Below the pieces are notes generated by a model that made no database searches, was not told where the DNA came from, and saw only the letters and a list, made by a program, of their open reading frames with translations. The position numbers were made by a program, and so were the translations under genes. DNA of 64,000 bases from Tranquillimonas rosea (GTDB taxonomy: Bacteria; Pseudomonadota; Alphaproteobacteria; Rhodobacterales; Rhodobacteraceae). Positions within the stretch are counted from its first letter, which is position 1; each line of letters begins with the position of its first letter. Where the stretch lies: the NCBI RefSeq assembly GCF_900111315.1, contig NZ_FOGU01000007.1:171501-235500 (forward strand), read 5' to 3'. This document shows positions 1 to 8,899 of the stretch, piece after piece.

Positions 1-174
1 ACCAGATATATCATCTCTCGCGGCGAGTACGTCGTGCACAACATCACCATCGAGGCCGAAGATGAGGACTCCGCCGTCCAGATTGCGAGGGAAACATCAT
101 TCCACGACGAGCGTTGGTGTGAGTGCGGTCCACTCGGACACGACACGCTCTACCAATGTGAGGGGGAGGCATAG
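1..174 (+). CDS. C-terminal part of an unknown protein (cut by window edge)
   Basis: An open frame runs from the first base to a TAG at 172-174 and gives 57 residues rich in acidic residues, with a short C-x-C pair (WCECG) near the end. The 5' end lies outside the window. I do not recognise the family. It points towards the mobilisation genes that follow on the other strand, so it may belong to the same mobile element; that is inference. Confidence 0.45.
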   Translation, partial: TRYIISRGEYVVHNITIEAEDEDSAVQIARETSFHDERWCECGPLGHDTLYQCEGEA

Positions 175-217
175 CGCCCTAGACGACAGGAACGCCGCTT
201 CCCATTCTAGCGGCCTC

Positions 218-616
218 CTATAATCCGCGTTTGCCGGTGAGCTGCAATGCCTCGGTCGCGAGCAGATGCAGCGTCAAACTCATCGCCTGATCAAGCGTGC
301 GCTCAAGATAAAGATTGCGCAGCCGGTTCAGGCGCTTTTCTGCTCTGCTATCTTCCGGAGTCGTTTTGACGTAGTTCCAGAAGTTTAATGGGTCCTGCTG
401 TTCCTCATCCACTACCGCCAGGAAGGCGGCGAGTTCCACATATGCGCGCGGCAGCGTGAGAATCACCTTCTGCATGTCCATGTCGCCATCAAGTTGCCCA
501 CGGCCCACCGGTCCGTCGAGCAGGTCGTGGACTTCACCAACGAATTTCCGGATCGCCGCTTGAAGCTCGGGGCTGCGTTCGGGCTGTTGCGGTTCTTCAT
601 CAATCAGTCGGGTCAT
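218..616 (-). CDS. Small hypothetical protein of the mobilisation operon
   Basis: A 132-residue, mostly helical, charged protein with no membrane segment or recognised domain. A good ribosome site (AAAGGA) precedes the ATG, and the gene starts 15 bases after the relaxase stop on the same strand. It is therefore the third gene of a mobC-relaxase-orf operon. Genes in this position often encode accessory factors of mobilizable elements, but no specific role can be read from the sequence. Confidence 0.6.
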   Translation of the reverse strand: MTRLIDEEPQQPERSPELQAAIRKFVGEVHDLLDGPVGRGQLDGDMDMQKVILTLPRAYVELAAFLAVVDEEQQDPLNFWNYVKTTPEDSRAEKRLNRLRNLYLERTLDQAMSLTLHLLATEALQLTGKRGL

Positions 617-631
617 ATTCGCGTCCTTTCG

Positions 632-1936
632 CTACGGTTTTGGTGTTCGGGGCCGGTTATTGGTGCGCTTGGGGCTACGGTCGTGATCTCGTCCCTTGTC
701 ACGCGACGGGCTTGCATCCTTGCGCTCCTGCATGTCCTGATAGCGGGCCACATCTGCACGGAGCTGCATCAACTCGGCTTGCTGGTGGTCCCGCTGTGCT
801 TTTATCTCAAGCTGTAGCGCGCGGCGCTCTTCGACTTGTTCCAGGATCAACGCGTCCTTTTCCGTCTGGTCGCGCAGATGCGCTTGCCAGGTTTCGCTCT
901 CGTTCAACTGTCTGATCTCGGCATAGCGGCCCGTAATCCGGTGCCAGATGCCTTTCATACCTTTGGGCAAGCGGGCAGCCCGCTCATTTGTCTCGGCGAC
1001 CCAGCGCTTTTGCTGGTGCTGGTTGAGCTGCGCCCGTTCTTCGCGATGGCGTCCGCTCAGCTCGCTGCGCCGGAATTCCAGTGACGCGCTGCGCTTGCGC
1101 GCGTCGGCGTCTACCTCCTTAATGAATTTCAGAAGCGCTGTTGTCATTCGTCCTGCGAGGCGGTCTTTGATCTGATCGACTGAGGGCAGGGCGTCAGGAT
1201 TGGCGATCCGCTCCTTCACGTCTTTCGCCCGAACACCCGACCAACGGGCAAGTGCGTAAACCTCGCCACGATAGTCGACGGCAACCACGCCGCGACGGTC
1301 ACCCCGTGCGAGCCAGAAGCCGCGCTCTTGTAAGGCTGTCCCGAGCGCGGGGGCTGTATCGGAGCGCTCCCAGCATTCCTTGAAAAGCGCCCTCAGTTCG
1401 CGCGGATCGAGCTTTGTCCGCTTGGCCTGTTGCCACTCAGCGCGTGAGAAATTCAGGGGATCACGCAGCGCCGGATCGTGAAGCCCGCGCGGCATCTGCC
1501 ATCCATGTTCCAGGTAGAGGTCTCTGGCGACTTCGGAGAGCTTACGCTTGTAGAATGGCAAGTTGATCGCGGTCATCCGGTTCGTGTCGATCCGCGACCA
1601 AACGCAGTGCGCATGTCGCCGTCCTTCCTTCTCGTGGAAGATCACAGCGCGAGGTTGGCCCTTCAGACCCAGCTTGCCTTCGATCTCGGTGATTGCGGCC
1701 TCGAACGCCTGTGTCGAGACAGGTTCTGCCTCGGGCGGGTTGAGGCTCAGCGAGAACAGATATTGACGGCAGCGCGTGCCCTTGCTGACGGCCTCGATCT
1801 CGCGAAGCGCCTGCATCACATCGTCCGACGCAAACCCACGCAGTTCGTGGACTGTGACGTGTTCGTTCTGATCACGCCGGAGAAGGTGCCGCGCGAGGTT
1901 CGCGGCACCGCCTCTCTGGTTTCCTTTCAGGATCAC
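632..1936 (-). CDS. Relaxase/mobilization nuclease (VirD2-like, MobA type)
   Basis: Relaxases nick one strand at oriT, stay attached to the 5' end and lead it into a recipient cell. The protein (434 residues) opens with the 'ILKGNQRGG' block typical of this alphaproteobacterial relaxase group and carries the metal-binding histidine motif H-E-K-E-G-R-R-H-A-H at about residues 101-110. The second half is a charged coiled coil ending in a basic proline/arginine tail. I chose the GTG at 1936 because it overlaps the mobC stop by four bases (GTGA), implying translational coupling; a start further upstream would run far into mobC. Family assignment is firm; the matching oriT is not identified. Confidence 0.88.
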   Translation of the reverse strand: MILKGNQRGGAANLARHLLRRDQNEHVTVHELRGFASDDVMQALREIEAVSKGTRCRQYLFSLSLNPPEAEPVSTQAFEAAITEIEGKLGLKGQPRAVIFHEKEGRRHAHCVWSRIDTNRMTAINLPFYKRKLSEVARDLYLEHGWQMPRGLHDPALRDPLNFSRAEWQQAKRTKLDPRELRALFKECWERSDTAPALGTALQERGFWLARGDRRGVVAVDYRGEVYALARWSGVRAKDVKERIANPDALPSVDQIKDRLAGRMTTALLKFIKEVDADARKRSASLEFRRSELSGRHREERAQLNQHQQKRWVAETNERAARLPKGMKGIWHRITGRYAEIRQLNESETWQAHLRDQTEKDALILEQVEERRALQLEIKAQRDHQQAELMQLRADVARYQDMQERKDASPSRDKGRDHDRSPKRTNNRPRTPKP

Positions 1937-2391
1937 GGCTTGAGCTGCGGGCCGGTGCCCGCGTTCGTGCCGGACTCGTGCAGACCTAGCGCAAGCAGCA
2001 AGTCGCGGCGCATGGCGTTCACGTCGCTGCAAGCCTGTTTGATTTCTTCCTCCGTTTCCGGCGTCACTGGCAGCGAGCCGGTGTTCACGGCCCTGGCGAT
2101 CTGGTTCAGGTTGTTCGCGAGCCGCGACTGACCGAGCGCACCGAGCACGCGTCCAAGGGCTGCGTGGTCCTTCACCGGAAACTTGCCGCGTGTCTGGCGC
2201 GGGGTTTCCTTGTCGCGAAACAGTCGTTGCCGGATATAGGCACCTACAGGAAGACCGGCGGCCTCGTTTTCGAGTCGTGCTCGCTCTTCAAAGCTCAGAC
2301 GCAGCGAGAACGGCACCGGAAAGGTCGGTTCCCGCTCCGGCGGCTTCTGTGGGTTGGTTATCTTGTTGAAATCATCGGTTGGGTTCTTCAT
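1933..2391 (-). CDS. mobC: MobC-like mobilization protein
   Basis: A 152-residue protein with a central 'PFSLRLSFEERARLE' segment followed by 'GLPVGAYIRQRLF', the ribbon-helix-helix pattern of MobC accessory proteins, which bind oriT and help the relaxase open it. The later 'RVLGALGQSRLANNLNQIARAVN' stretch is the usual MobC helical block. The ATG at 2391 has a GGAGG site seven bases upstream and is preferred over one seven codons earlier. Its stop overlaps the relaxase start. Confidence 0.85.
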   Translation of the reverse strand: MKNPTDDFNKITNPQKPPEREPTFPVPFSLRLSFEERARLENEAAGLPVGAYIRQRLFRDKETPRQTRGKFPVKDHAALGRVLGALGQSRLANNLNQIARAVNTGSLPVTPETEEEIKQACSDVNAMRRDLLLALGLHESGTNAGTGPQLKP

Positions 2392-2590
2392 CGACGCACC
2401 TCCGACCTTCACGGTCTAGTTGCGTGAGATGCCGTTCCCATTCCTCAAGCACCTCGAAAAGAGTGTTCGAAGTTTCTCCTTCGAGGCGCGCCAACTCTCC
2501 AAGTCCCAAGCAGCCGGCGATCAGGTCGGGGCGACCGCAGCGTGTGCGCGACCCGTCCCGGCAAGGCGTGTGGGCACCAGGCTCACATCA
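2372..2590 (-). pseudogene. Possible fragment of a gene upstream of mobC
   Basis: An open stretch with no ATG, in the frame ending at a TGA at 2372-2374, reads into the first bases of mobC. It contains a protein-like passage (roughly GELARLEGETSNTLFEVLEEWE). It could be the 3' end of a gene truncated when the element joined the chromosome, or a gene using a TTG start. No family is recognised and the evidence is only the amino-acid composition. Confidence 0.3.
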
Positions 2591-2623
2591 GGCGCCAGAC
2601 CCTCGGAAAAATCTCATAAAAAA

Positions 2624-2651
2624 CGGCGCCCGGGCGGAACCGCGGGCGCCG
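2624..2651 (-). terminator. Rho-independent terminator of the DUF882 gene
   Basis: Nine-base perfect inverted repeat (2624-2632 with 2643-2651, ten-base loop), preceded on the plus strand by six A (2618-2623), which is a U run on the minus-strand transcript. It lies 46 bases beyond the DUF882 stop and also insulates the mobilisation module from the chromosome. Confidence 0.8.
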
Positions 2652-2696
2652 ATGAAGCATTTCCGAGGTGCAATTCGCGACCCGTATCGAGCCGTC

Positions 2697-3263
2697 TCAG
2701 CTTCCCCAGCTGCGCACAGGACCACAATCCATATGCACGAAGTTCGAGCTCGTATAAGTTCCGACGCCACCGCCTTTGCAGGCGCTGGCAGCGCGGGCCA
2801 TCTGCGAGACCGAGCGGCTGCTGAGCCGCAGGTCCGCGGCCTCACCGCGCAGGTGACGCGACTTCTTCGCAACGCCGCTGGAGCGGCTGCGGAGCATCGC
2901 GTTGGTCTCGGGCGAACGGTAGCCGGAGATGAGCATGTAGGGCTCGCTCGTCTCCATCAGCTTGTGGGCGGCAGTGGCGATATCGATCGTCCGCGTGTCG
3001 ATATCCTTCACCTGGCCGTTGCGCCAGTCGCGCATGAAGAGAGAGATCTCGTCGACGGCTTCCTTGATGTATTCGCCCTCGATCCAGTAGATCGTGTCGA
3101 TGCTCTCGCCCGTGCGGCCGTTGTACATCTTGATGCGGCGTACGTCGCCGGCCCCGCGAAGGAAGCCGAAGGCGTTGGCGTAGGTCGGTGCGGCCACCAC
3201 CGGAGTTGCTGCAAAAGCGCGCAAAAGCGCACGCCGTGAAAGGCCTGAGTGCTGTTCAGTCAT
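2697..3263 (-). CDS. DUF882 / YcbK-family (peptidase M15A-like) exported protein
   Basis: A 188-residue protein with a Tat signal (SRRALLRAF, then a hydrophobic stretch ending in ANA). The rest has the M15 metal-site pattern: 'SGYRSPETNAML', 'SRHLRGEAADL' (HxxxxxxD) and a terminal 'FVHMDCG' (HxD). These match zinc carboxypeptidases that trim peptidoglycan, although the activity of DUF882 members is mostly unproven. The ATG at 3263 is chosen because it places the twin arginines correctly; an upstream GTG at 3290 would add nine residues. It diverges from an L,D-transpeptidase gene, consistent with a cell-wall role. Confidence 0.88.
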   Translation of the reverse strand: MTEQHSGLSRRALLRAFAATPVVAAPTYANAFGFLRGAGDVRRIKMYNGRTGESIDTIYWIEGEYIKEAVDEISLFMRDWRNGQVKDIDTRTIDIATAAHKLMETSEPYMLISGYRSPETNAMLRSRSSGVAKKSRHLRGEAADLRLSSRSVSQMARAASACKGGGVGTYTSSNFVHMDCGPVRSWGS

Positions 3264-3574
3264 CCTGCGTCCCGTTTCGTTACCTGTCACCGCGTTGATC
3301 GCGGCTTTTCTGCCATCTCATCCCCAGATGCATGACTCGTATCCCACAGACTGGCGGCTCGACCAAGGGGGCTAAGCCATCCGGTTCCCAGATTGTGGTA
3401 AACGAGCAAAAAATTGCTTAACGGTGTCAATTTACATACATCGTCCGATGCCGCGGCTTCCGTGCAACAGGCGACCCCCTTGCCGGCTTGTGATTGGACT
3501 TGGGAGCGGAAGTGGGAAACATTTCCGGACGCAAGTGCATTGATCGCAACATTTAACAATTGCCGGACTGTCCA
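3264..3574. other. Divergent intergenic region, DUF882 / L,D-transpeptidase
   Basis: About 310 bases between two divergent cell-wall genes. It contains a low-GC patch around 3400-3440 that could hold promoters for either side, but no clear -35/-10 pair or inverted repeat stands out. No gene is seen. Confidence 0.5.
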
Positions 3575-5185
3575 ATGTTTCTCCGCACGACCAGAATCGT
3601 CCCCCTGCGCCATGCCGCGGCGCTCTGCGTGGCGGCATGCCTCGCGCTGCCGGCGGCGGCGACCGCCCAGGTAACGGCCTTCAAGCAAGCCATTGCCGAG
3701 ACCGCGTCGCGCGATGGCGAACTGGCGGAATTTTACCGGTCGGCGGAATACGCGCCGCTCTGGGTCGGCGGTGACGAGGCCAGCCGTGCGCGGCGCGAGG
3801 CGCTTCTGGGCGCGGTCTCGACGGCGGCGGCCCATGGCCTGCCGTCGCGCGACTACAGCCCCGACCGCGTACTGCGCCTGCTGCGCGAGGCCGAAAGCGA
3901 ACGCGACCGCGGCCGGGTCGAGGTCGAGATGAGCCGCATGTTCCTGAAATATGCGCGCGACCTGCAATCCGGCATCCTGGCCCCGAACCGCGTCGTCAGC
4001 CACATCAAGCGCGAGGCGCCGCGCCGCGAGGCGGACGAACTGCTGCGCAAGCTGGCGGACGAGCGGCCGAACGCGCTGTTCCGCAGCCTGGCACCCACCT
4101 CGCCGGAATACCGCCGGCTCGTGCGTGAGCGTCTGACGCTGGAAGAGCAGCGTCGCATGGGCGGCTGGGGCCCCCGTGTGCCCGGCGGCCGGCTGGAGCA
4201 GGGCGATTCCGGCGAGCGTGTCGTGGCGCTGCGCAACCGGCTGATCGCGATGGACTATCTTCGCCGGTCGCCCACCGCGCAGTACGACGCCCGCATGGCC
4301 GAGGCCGTGCAGGCGTTCCAGCGCGACCACGGGCTCAAGGTCGACGGTATCGCGGGCGAGTCCACGCTGGCCGAGATCAACCGTCCGATCGACGATCGGA
4401 TCGGCCAGATCCTCGTCGCCATGGAGCGGGAGCGGTGGCTGAACTCTCCCGACCGGGGCAAGCGGCACGTTCTCGTGAACCTCACCGATTTCAAGGCGCG
4501 GATCGTCGACGGGGGCGAGGTCACGTTCGAGACCAAGTCGATCATCGGCAAGGACGTGCCCGACCGCGAGACGCCCGAGTTCTCGGACACGATGGACCAC
4601 ATGGTCGTCAATCCCAGCTGGTACGTCCCCCGCTCGATCGTCGTGAACGAGTACCTGCCGCAGCTCAGGCGCAACCCTTACGCGCTGAGCCACATGAAGA
4701 TCGTCGATCGCAACGGCCGCTCGGCCAACCGTAATCGCGGTTTCGCACAGTACAACAAGAGCAACTTCCCGTTCTCCATGCGCCAGCCGCCGGGGCCGAA
4801 GAACGCGCTGGGGCAGGTCAAGTTCATGTTCCCCAACCGCTACAACATCTACCTGCACGACACGCCCGCGCAGAGCCTCTTCACCCGTGACCGCCGCGCC
4901 TTCAGCCACGGCTGCATCCGGCTCGACGATCCCTACGAGTTCGCCTACGCGCTGCTCGAACGCCAGGAGAGCGATCCGCAGGGCTATTTCCAGAACATCC
5001 TCAACACCCGCTCCGAGCGCCGCGTGAACCTGGACCAGCCGGTGCCGGTCCACCTGATCTACCGCACCGCATTCTCCAAGACGACGGGCGGCATGGAATA
5101 CCGCAACGACATCTACGGCCGTGACGCGAAGATTCTCGCCGCGCTGCGGTCCGCCGGGGTGGCGGTCGACGGGAAGGCCAGCTAA
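3575..5185 (+). CDS. L,D-transpeptidase (YcbB/LdtD-like) with peptidoglycan-binding domain
   Basis: Periplasmic enzyme that makes 3-3 cross-links between peptidoglycan stems. About 536 residues: signal peptide ending ATAQ, a helical scaffold domain, a PG_binding_1 repeat (from LEQGDSGERVVALRNRL to DGIAGESTLAEIN), then the YkuD catalytic domain with 'SHGCIRLDD'; the cysteine is near residue 447. The 'RETPEFSDTMDHMVVNPSWYVP' region is typical of YcbB-like enzymes. I start at the ATG at 3575, which gives a clean signal peptide; neither it nor the TTG at 3560 has a good ribosome site. lpxD follows 29 bases later. Confidence 0.9.
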   Translation: MFLRTTRIVPLRHAAALCVAACLALPAAATAQVTAFKQAIAETASRDGELAEFYRSAEYAPLWVGGDEASRARREALLGAVSTAAAHGLPSRDYSPDRVLRLLREAESERDRGRVEVEMSRMFLKYARDLQSGILAPNRVVSHIKREAPRREADELLRKLADERPNALFRSLAPTSPEYRRLVRERLTLEEQRRMGGWGPRVPGGRLEQGDSGERVVALRNRLIAMDYLRRSPTAQYDARMAEAVQAFQRDHGLKVDGIAGESTLAEINRPIDDRIGQILVAMERERWLNSPDRGKRHVLVNLTDFKARIVDGGEVTFETKSIIGKDVPDRETPEFSDTMDHMVVNPSWYVPRSIVVNEYLPQLRRNPYALSHMKIVDRNGRSANRNRGFAQYNKSNFPFSMRQPPGPKNALGQVKFMFPNRYNIYLHDTPAQSLFTRDRRAFSHGCIRLDDPYEFAYALLERQESDPQGYFQNILNTRSERRVNLDQPVPVHLIYRTAFSKTTGGMEYRNDIYGRDAKILAALRSAGVAVDGKAS

Positions 5186-5214
5186 GTCTCGGCCCCGAAC
5201 GAAGGGGGCCTGCG

Positions 5215-6306
5215 ATGATGCATCGACTGGACGAGGTGGCCACCGCGCTCAGCGCGCGACTGGAAGGCGACGGCAGCCTGAAGATCGGTGGCGCGGCCGA
5301 GCCCGCGACCGCCGGGGCGCAGGACCTCGCCCTCGCCATGTCGCCTAAATTCGCCGAGGGCCTGTCCCAGGGGCAGGCCCGCGCGGCGATCCTCTGGGAA
5401 GGGGCCGACTGGCGGGCGCTGGGGCTCGAGGCCGCGCTGTTCGTGCCGCGCCCGCGCTACGCGCTGGCCGGCGTGACCGCGATGCTCGATCCCGGCCCCG
5501 AGATCCCCGCCGGCGTCCATTCCACCGCCGTCATCGACCCCTCGGCTCAGATCGGCGCGAACGCCTCGATCGGGCCGTTCTGCGTGATCGGCCGCGACGT
5601 GCGGATCGGGGCGAATGCCCGCATCGCCGCCCATTGTTCCATCGGGTCCGAGGCGCGGATCGGCGACGATGTCCTTCTTCATGCCGGTACCCGCATCGGC
5701 GCGCGCGTGGCGATCGGGGACCGCTTCATCGCCCAGCCCTCGGCGGTGATCGGGGCCGACGGTCTGTCCTTCGTCACGCCCGAAACCTCGGCGGTAGAGC
5801 AGGCCCGCGCCACCTTGGGCGACACCGGCGACGCCAAGGGGCAGGCCTGGACCCGCATCCACAGCCTCGGCGCGGTGGTGATCGGGGACGATGTCGAACT
5901 CGGTGCCAATGCCTGCGTCGATTCCGGAACCATCCGCCCCACGCGGATCGCCGACGGCTGCAAGATCGACAACCTCGTGCACATCGCCCACAACGTCGAG
6001 CTGGGCGAGCACTGCCTGCTGGCCGCGCTGGTGGGCATCGCCGGATCCACGCGGGTCGGCAACCGCTGCGTGTTCGGCGGACAGGTGGGTGTGTCCGACA
6101 ACATCTTCGTCGGCGATGACGTCATCGCCTCGGGCGGGACCAAGGTGCTGTCGAACGTGCCGGCGGGACGTGTGCTCATGGGCTATCCGGCCGTGAAGAT
6201 GGACACGCATGTCGAAATCTACAAGGCGTTGCGCCGGTTGCCGCGACTCCTCGGTGAGGTCCGGGCACTTCAGAAAGCGGTTTCAAAGCCCGGCGCGAGC
6301 GACTAA
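5215..6306 (+). CDS. lpxD: UDP-3-O-acylglucosamine N-acyltransferase LpxD
   Basis: Third committed step of lipid A synthesis: adds a 3-hydroxyacyl chain from ACP to UDP-3-O-acylglucosamine at the cytoplasmic membrane. An N-terminal LpxD domain is followed by a long left-handed beta helix of hexapeptide repeats (IGANASIGPFCVIGRDVRIG and so on). The active-site histidine lies in 'NLVHIAHNVELG'. At 363 residues it is slightly longer than usual (about 340). RBS AAGGGGG precedes the ATG. It is followed by a dedicated acyl carrier protein and ketosynthase, so the three probably act together on lipid A acyl chains. Confidence 0.95.
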   Translation: MMHRLDEVATALSARLEGDGSLKIGGAAEPATAGAQDLALAMSPKFAEGLSQGQARAAILWEGADWRALGLEAALFVPRPRYALAGVTAMLDPGPEIPAGVHSTAVIDPSAQIGANASIGPFCVIGRDVRIGANARIAAHCSIGSEARIGDDVLLHAGTRIGARVAIGDRFIAQPSAVIGADGLSFVTPETSAVEQARATLGDTGDAKGQAWTRIHSLGAVVIGDDVELGANACVDSGTIRPTRIADGCKIDNLVHIAHNVELGEHCLLAALVGIAGSTRVGNRCVFGGQVGVSDNIFVGDDVIASGGTKVLSNVPAGRVLMGYPAVKMDTHVEIYKALRRLPRLLGEVRALQKAVSKPGASD

Positions 6307-6338
6307 ATCGCCAATGAAGCGAACAGGTTGAGGCGGAC

Positions 6339-6608
6339 ATGGCCGACGAGACGATCAAGACCAGGGTAATCGACATCCTCGCCCGCCAGGCGGTGCTCGA
6401 GCCGGATGACGTGACCATGGATCAGTCGCTGGACGACCTCGGCATCGACTCGCTGGGTCTGGTGGAGTCGATCTTCGCCATCGAAGAGGCGTTCGACATC
6501 CAGGTCCCCTACAACGCGAACGAGCCCGAGGCGTCGGATTTCGACATCTCGTCCGTGCGCGCCATCGTCGAGGCCGTCGAACAGCTGGTGAGAGACCAGA
6601 AGGGATGA
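6339..6608 (+). CDS. Acyl carrier protein (specialised, lipid A-type)
   Basis: An 89-residue carrier protein with the phosphopantetheine site 'LGIDSLGLVES' (Ser38) and the acidic second helix typical of ACPs. It is not the housekeeping AcpP, which sits beside fabD/fabG/fabF; its position between lpxD and a ketosynthase resembles AcpXL-type carriers used for unusual lipid A acyl chains. Its stop overlaps the next start by four bases (ATGA). The lipid A role is inference from context. Confidence 0.88.
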   Translation: MADETIKTRVIDILARQAVLEPDDVTMDQSLDDLGIDSLGLVESIFAIEEAFDIQVPYNANEPEASDFDISSVRAIVEAVEQLVRDQKG

Positions 6609-7813
6609 GACGTGTCGTCGTCACAGGCGCCGGCACGATCAACGCGATCGGCCACACGGTGCCCGCGACGCTCGAGTCGATGCGCGAGGGGCGCTGCGGG
6701 ATCGGCCCGCTGGACTTCCGCGACGTCGACCGGCTGTCGATCCGCATCGGTGGGCAGGTGCGCGACTACGATCCCGAGCAAGAGTTCAATCGTCAGCAGA
6801 TCGCGCTCTACGACAGGTTCACCCAGTTCACCCTGATCGCCGCGCGCGAGGCACTGGCCCAGTCGGGGCTGACCTTCGCCGGCGACCTCTCGGCGCAGAC
6901 GGGGGTCGTGCTGGGCACCGCCGGCGGCGGTCTGAACACCCACGACGAGAATTACCGCGCCGTCTACGAAGAGGGAAAGAACCGGGTACATCCCTTCGTC
7001 GTGCCCAAGCTGATGAACAACGCGGCGGCCAGCCATGTCAGCATGGAATACAACCTCAAGGGCCCGTCTTATACCGTCGCCACCGCCTGCGCGAGCTCGA
7101 ACCACGCGATGGGCCAGGCGTTCCACATGGTCCGCTCGGGCATGTCCGACGTGATGATCACCGGCGGCTCGGAATCGATGATGTGCTTCGGCGGCGTGAA
7201 GGCGTGGGAAGGGCTGCGCGTGATGTCCAAGGACGCCTGCCGGCCCTTCAGCCTGGGCCGGACGGGGATGGTTCAGGGCGAGGGTGCCGGCATCTTCGTG
7301 TTCGAGGAATACGAGCATGCGCGCGCGCGCGGCGCCGACATCCTGGCCGAGGTGATCGGCTTCGCCATGACTTCCGACGCCGCCGACATCGTCATGCCGT
7401 CGAAACACGGCGCGGCCCGCGCGATGGAGGGGGCACTGCGCGATGCCCGGCTCGATGCGTCCGAGGTGGGCTACATCAACGCCCACGGCACGGGCACCGC
7501 CGCCAACGACAAGACGGAATGTGCGGCTGTGGCCGACGTGTTCGGGCATCACGCGGACAACCTGCTGATGTCGTCGACCAAGTCGATGCACGGTCACGTC
7601 ATCGGCGGCACGGGCGCGATCGAGCTGCTGGCCTGCATCATGGCGCTGCGCGACGGCGTGGTCGCCCCGACGATCGGCTACGAAGAGCCCGATCCCGAAT
7701 GTGCGCTCGACGTCGTCCCGAACGAGGCGCGCGAGGCCGACATCTCGGTCGCCGTCTCGAACGCCTTCGCCTTCGGCGGGTTCAACGCCGTACTGGCCCT
7801 GCGCCGCGTCTGA
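6605..7813 (+). CDS. Beta-ketoacyl-ACP synthase (FabF/NodE-like)
   Basis: Condensing enzyme that extends an acyl-ACP with malonyl-ACP. The 402 residues show the full Cys-His-His triad: Cys162 in 'TACASSNHAMG', His294 in 'NAHGTGT', Lys326/His331 in 'KSMHGHVIGG'. Translation is coupled to the ACP gene (four-base overlap), so the pair probably forms a dedicated elongation unit. With lpxD just upstream, the product may be a long or modified acyl group for lipid A, though the substrate cannot be read from sequence. Confidence 0.92.
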   Translation: MRRVVVTGAGTINAIGHTVPATLESMREGRCGIGPLDFRDVDRLSIRIGGQVRDYDPEQEFNRQQIALYDRFTQFTLIAAREALAQSGLTFAGDLSAQTGVVLGTAGGGLNTHDENYRAVYEEGKNRVHPFVVPKLMNNAAASHVSMEYNLKGPSYTVATACASSNHAMGQAFHMVRSGMSDVMITGGSESMMCFGGVKAWEGLRVMSKDACRPFSLGRTGMVQGEGAGIFVFEEYEHARARGADILAEVIGFAMTSDAADIVMPSKHGAARAMEGALRDARLDASEVGYINAHGTGTAANDKTECAAVADVFGHHADNLLMSSTKSMHGHVIGGTGAIELLACIMALRDGVVAPTIGYEEPDPECALDVVPNEAREADISVAVSNAFAFGGFNAVLALRRV

Positions 7814-7874
7814 GGCGCGGATCGGCGACGTTCAAAATGTGGGGAAGATCGTCCGGCGTCACGGCGCCGGGGCA

Positions 7875-7898
7875 GGGCGCGCCGCCAGGGGCGCGCCC
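7875..7898. terminator. Bidirectional hairpin between ketosynthase and ialB
   Basis: Perfect nine-base GC inverted repeat (7875-7883 with 7890-7898, six-base loop) in the 98-base gap between two convergent genes. There is no T run, so it may stop transcription weakly or protect 3' ends. Confidence 0.55.
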
Positions 7899-7911
7899 GA
7901 GAGGCCACCGG

Positions 7912-8571
7912 TTACTGGCGGACCTCCTCGTTGTGGGCCTTCACGGCCTCGTAGCCGTCGGTGAAGCCGATCAGCGACACGGTCAGGTCGACGGTGTCGT
8001 CGGGTGCGGCCGCCGGCACGATAGACACGGTCGCGTCGGCGCCGCGCTTGAGCTGCGTGACCTCCTGCGGGGTGAAGCCGATCCGCGCAAAGCATCCGAC
8101 CTGCGAGCAGAAGGTATAGGGATAGCGCCGCGCCTGGCTGTCATCGACGCTGATCGTCAGCTGCTGGGTCAGCAGCGTCTCGAGCGGGGTGATGATCGTG
8201 GCGCCCGCCGCGGCCTGCTGGCCGTCGGGCAGGGCAAAGACGCTGATCTCGGCGACCGAGTTGCCGTTGCCGTCCTCCAGAAGCTGATACAGCTGGCAGG
8301 GGTCGTTGCCGTCCTCGGTCCGCACGCAGCGCTGCTGCCAGTCGCCGTGCTCGGTCTCGATATAGGTCGAACCGACGCCGCCTTCGCCGCTGCCGTCGGC
8401 GCTCTGGCCCATGGACAGCTCGCCGGCCTGCGGCTGCATCTCCTCGACAGGGGATTGCTCTTGCTGCTGCGGCGCTGCGCCGTCCTCGGCCTGATCCTCG
8501 TCCTGCGCAAGCGCCGGAGCGGCGAGGGCGAGGCTGGCGGCAAGAGCGAGCGATAGCGGTCGGTGGAACAT
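7912..8571 (-). CDS. Invasion-associated locus B (IalB) family protein
   Basis: A 219-residue exported protein with signal peptide (…APALAQ), a glutamine/acid-rich linker and one IalB domain. Family hallmarks are 'GDWQQRC' and paired cysteines ('DPCQLYQ', 'FCSQVGCFARIGF') likely to form disulfides. The name comes from Bartonella erythrocyte invasion, but members are widespread in free-living alphaproteobacteria with unknown roles in the periplasm. RBS AAAGGGA precedes the ATG. Confidence 0.88.
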   Translation of the reverse strand: MFHRPLSLALAASLALAAPALAQDEDQAEDGAAPQQQEQSPVEEMQPQAGELSMGQSADGSGEGGVGSTYIETEHGDWQQRCVRTEDGNDPCQLYQLLEDGNGNSVAEISVFALPDGQQAAAGATIITPLETLLTQQLTISVDDSQARRYPYTFCSQVGCFARIGFTPQEVTQLKRGADATVSIVPAAAPDDTVDLTVSLIGFTDGYEAVKAHNEEVRQ

Positions 8572-8668
8572 GTTCGGTCCCTTTCTCGGTGCGTTCTGTC
8601 GGCTGGACGCCTAGCACGCAGGTTCGGGCATGTCAGGCCCGATTTCACGGGCGGGGGCGCATCAAAAA

Positions 8669-8691
8669 AAGGGCCCCGCATGGGGGCCCTT
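8669..8691 (-). terminator. Minus-strand Rho-independent terminator upstream of ialB
   Basis: Perfect nine-base stem (8669-8677 with 8683-8691) next to seven A, giving a U run on the minus strand. It would stop leftward transcription coming from dsbB/yqaA or antisense to the thioesterase gene before it reaches ialB. Confidence 0.7.
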
Positions 8692-8899
8692 CCAGAGTTT
8701 CGCATCTCTCCCTGCCGGACTGGCCGACTTATTGAAACAGGACGCTACGGTCTTTCCCCGATGGGGTCAACAGCGTATTTTTCAAGCCTGTCAACCAGTT
8801 CGCCGGCGGAGTTCGGCAGTACGTTGCCGATATGCCGGCGGCTTGCCACCGTCGGCAATTGCGGCAACATCTCGGGCGGAGGATCGGGAAGGAGACGGG

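Noticed and set aside
3287..5053. 588-codon open frame antisense to the L,D-transpeptidase
   Set aside because: Arises from high third-position GC opposite a clear YkuD gene; its composition (Arg, Leu, Val, Ala with repeated V-H-R) is that of an antisense shadow.
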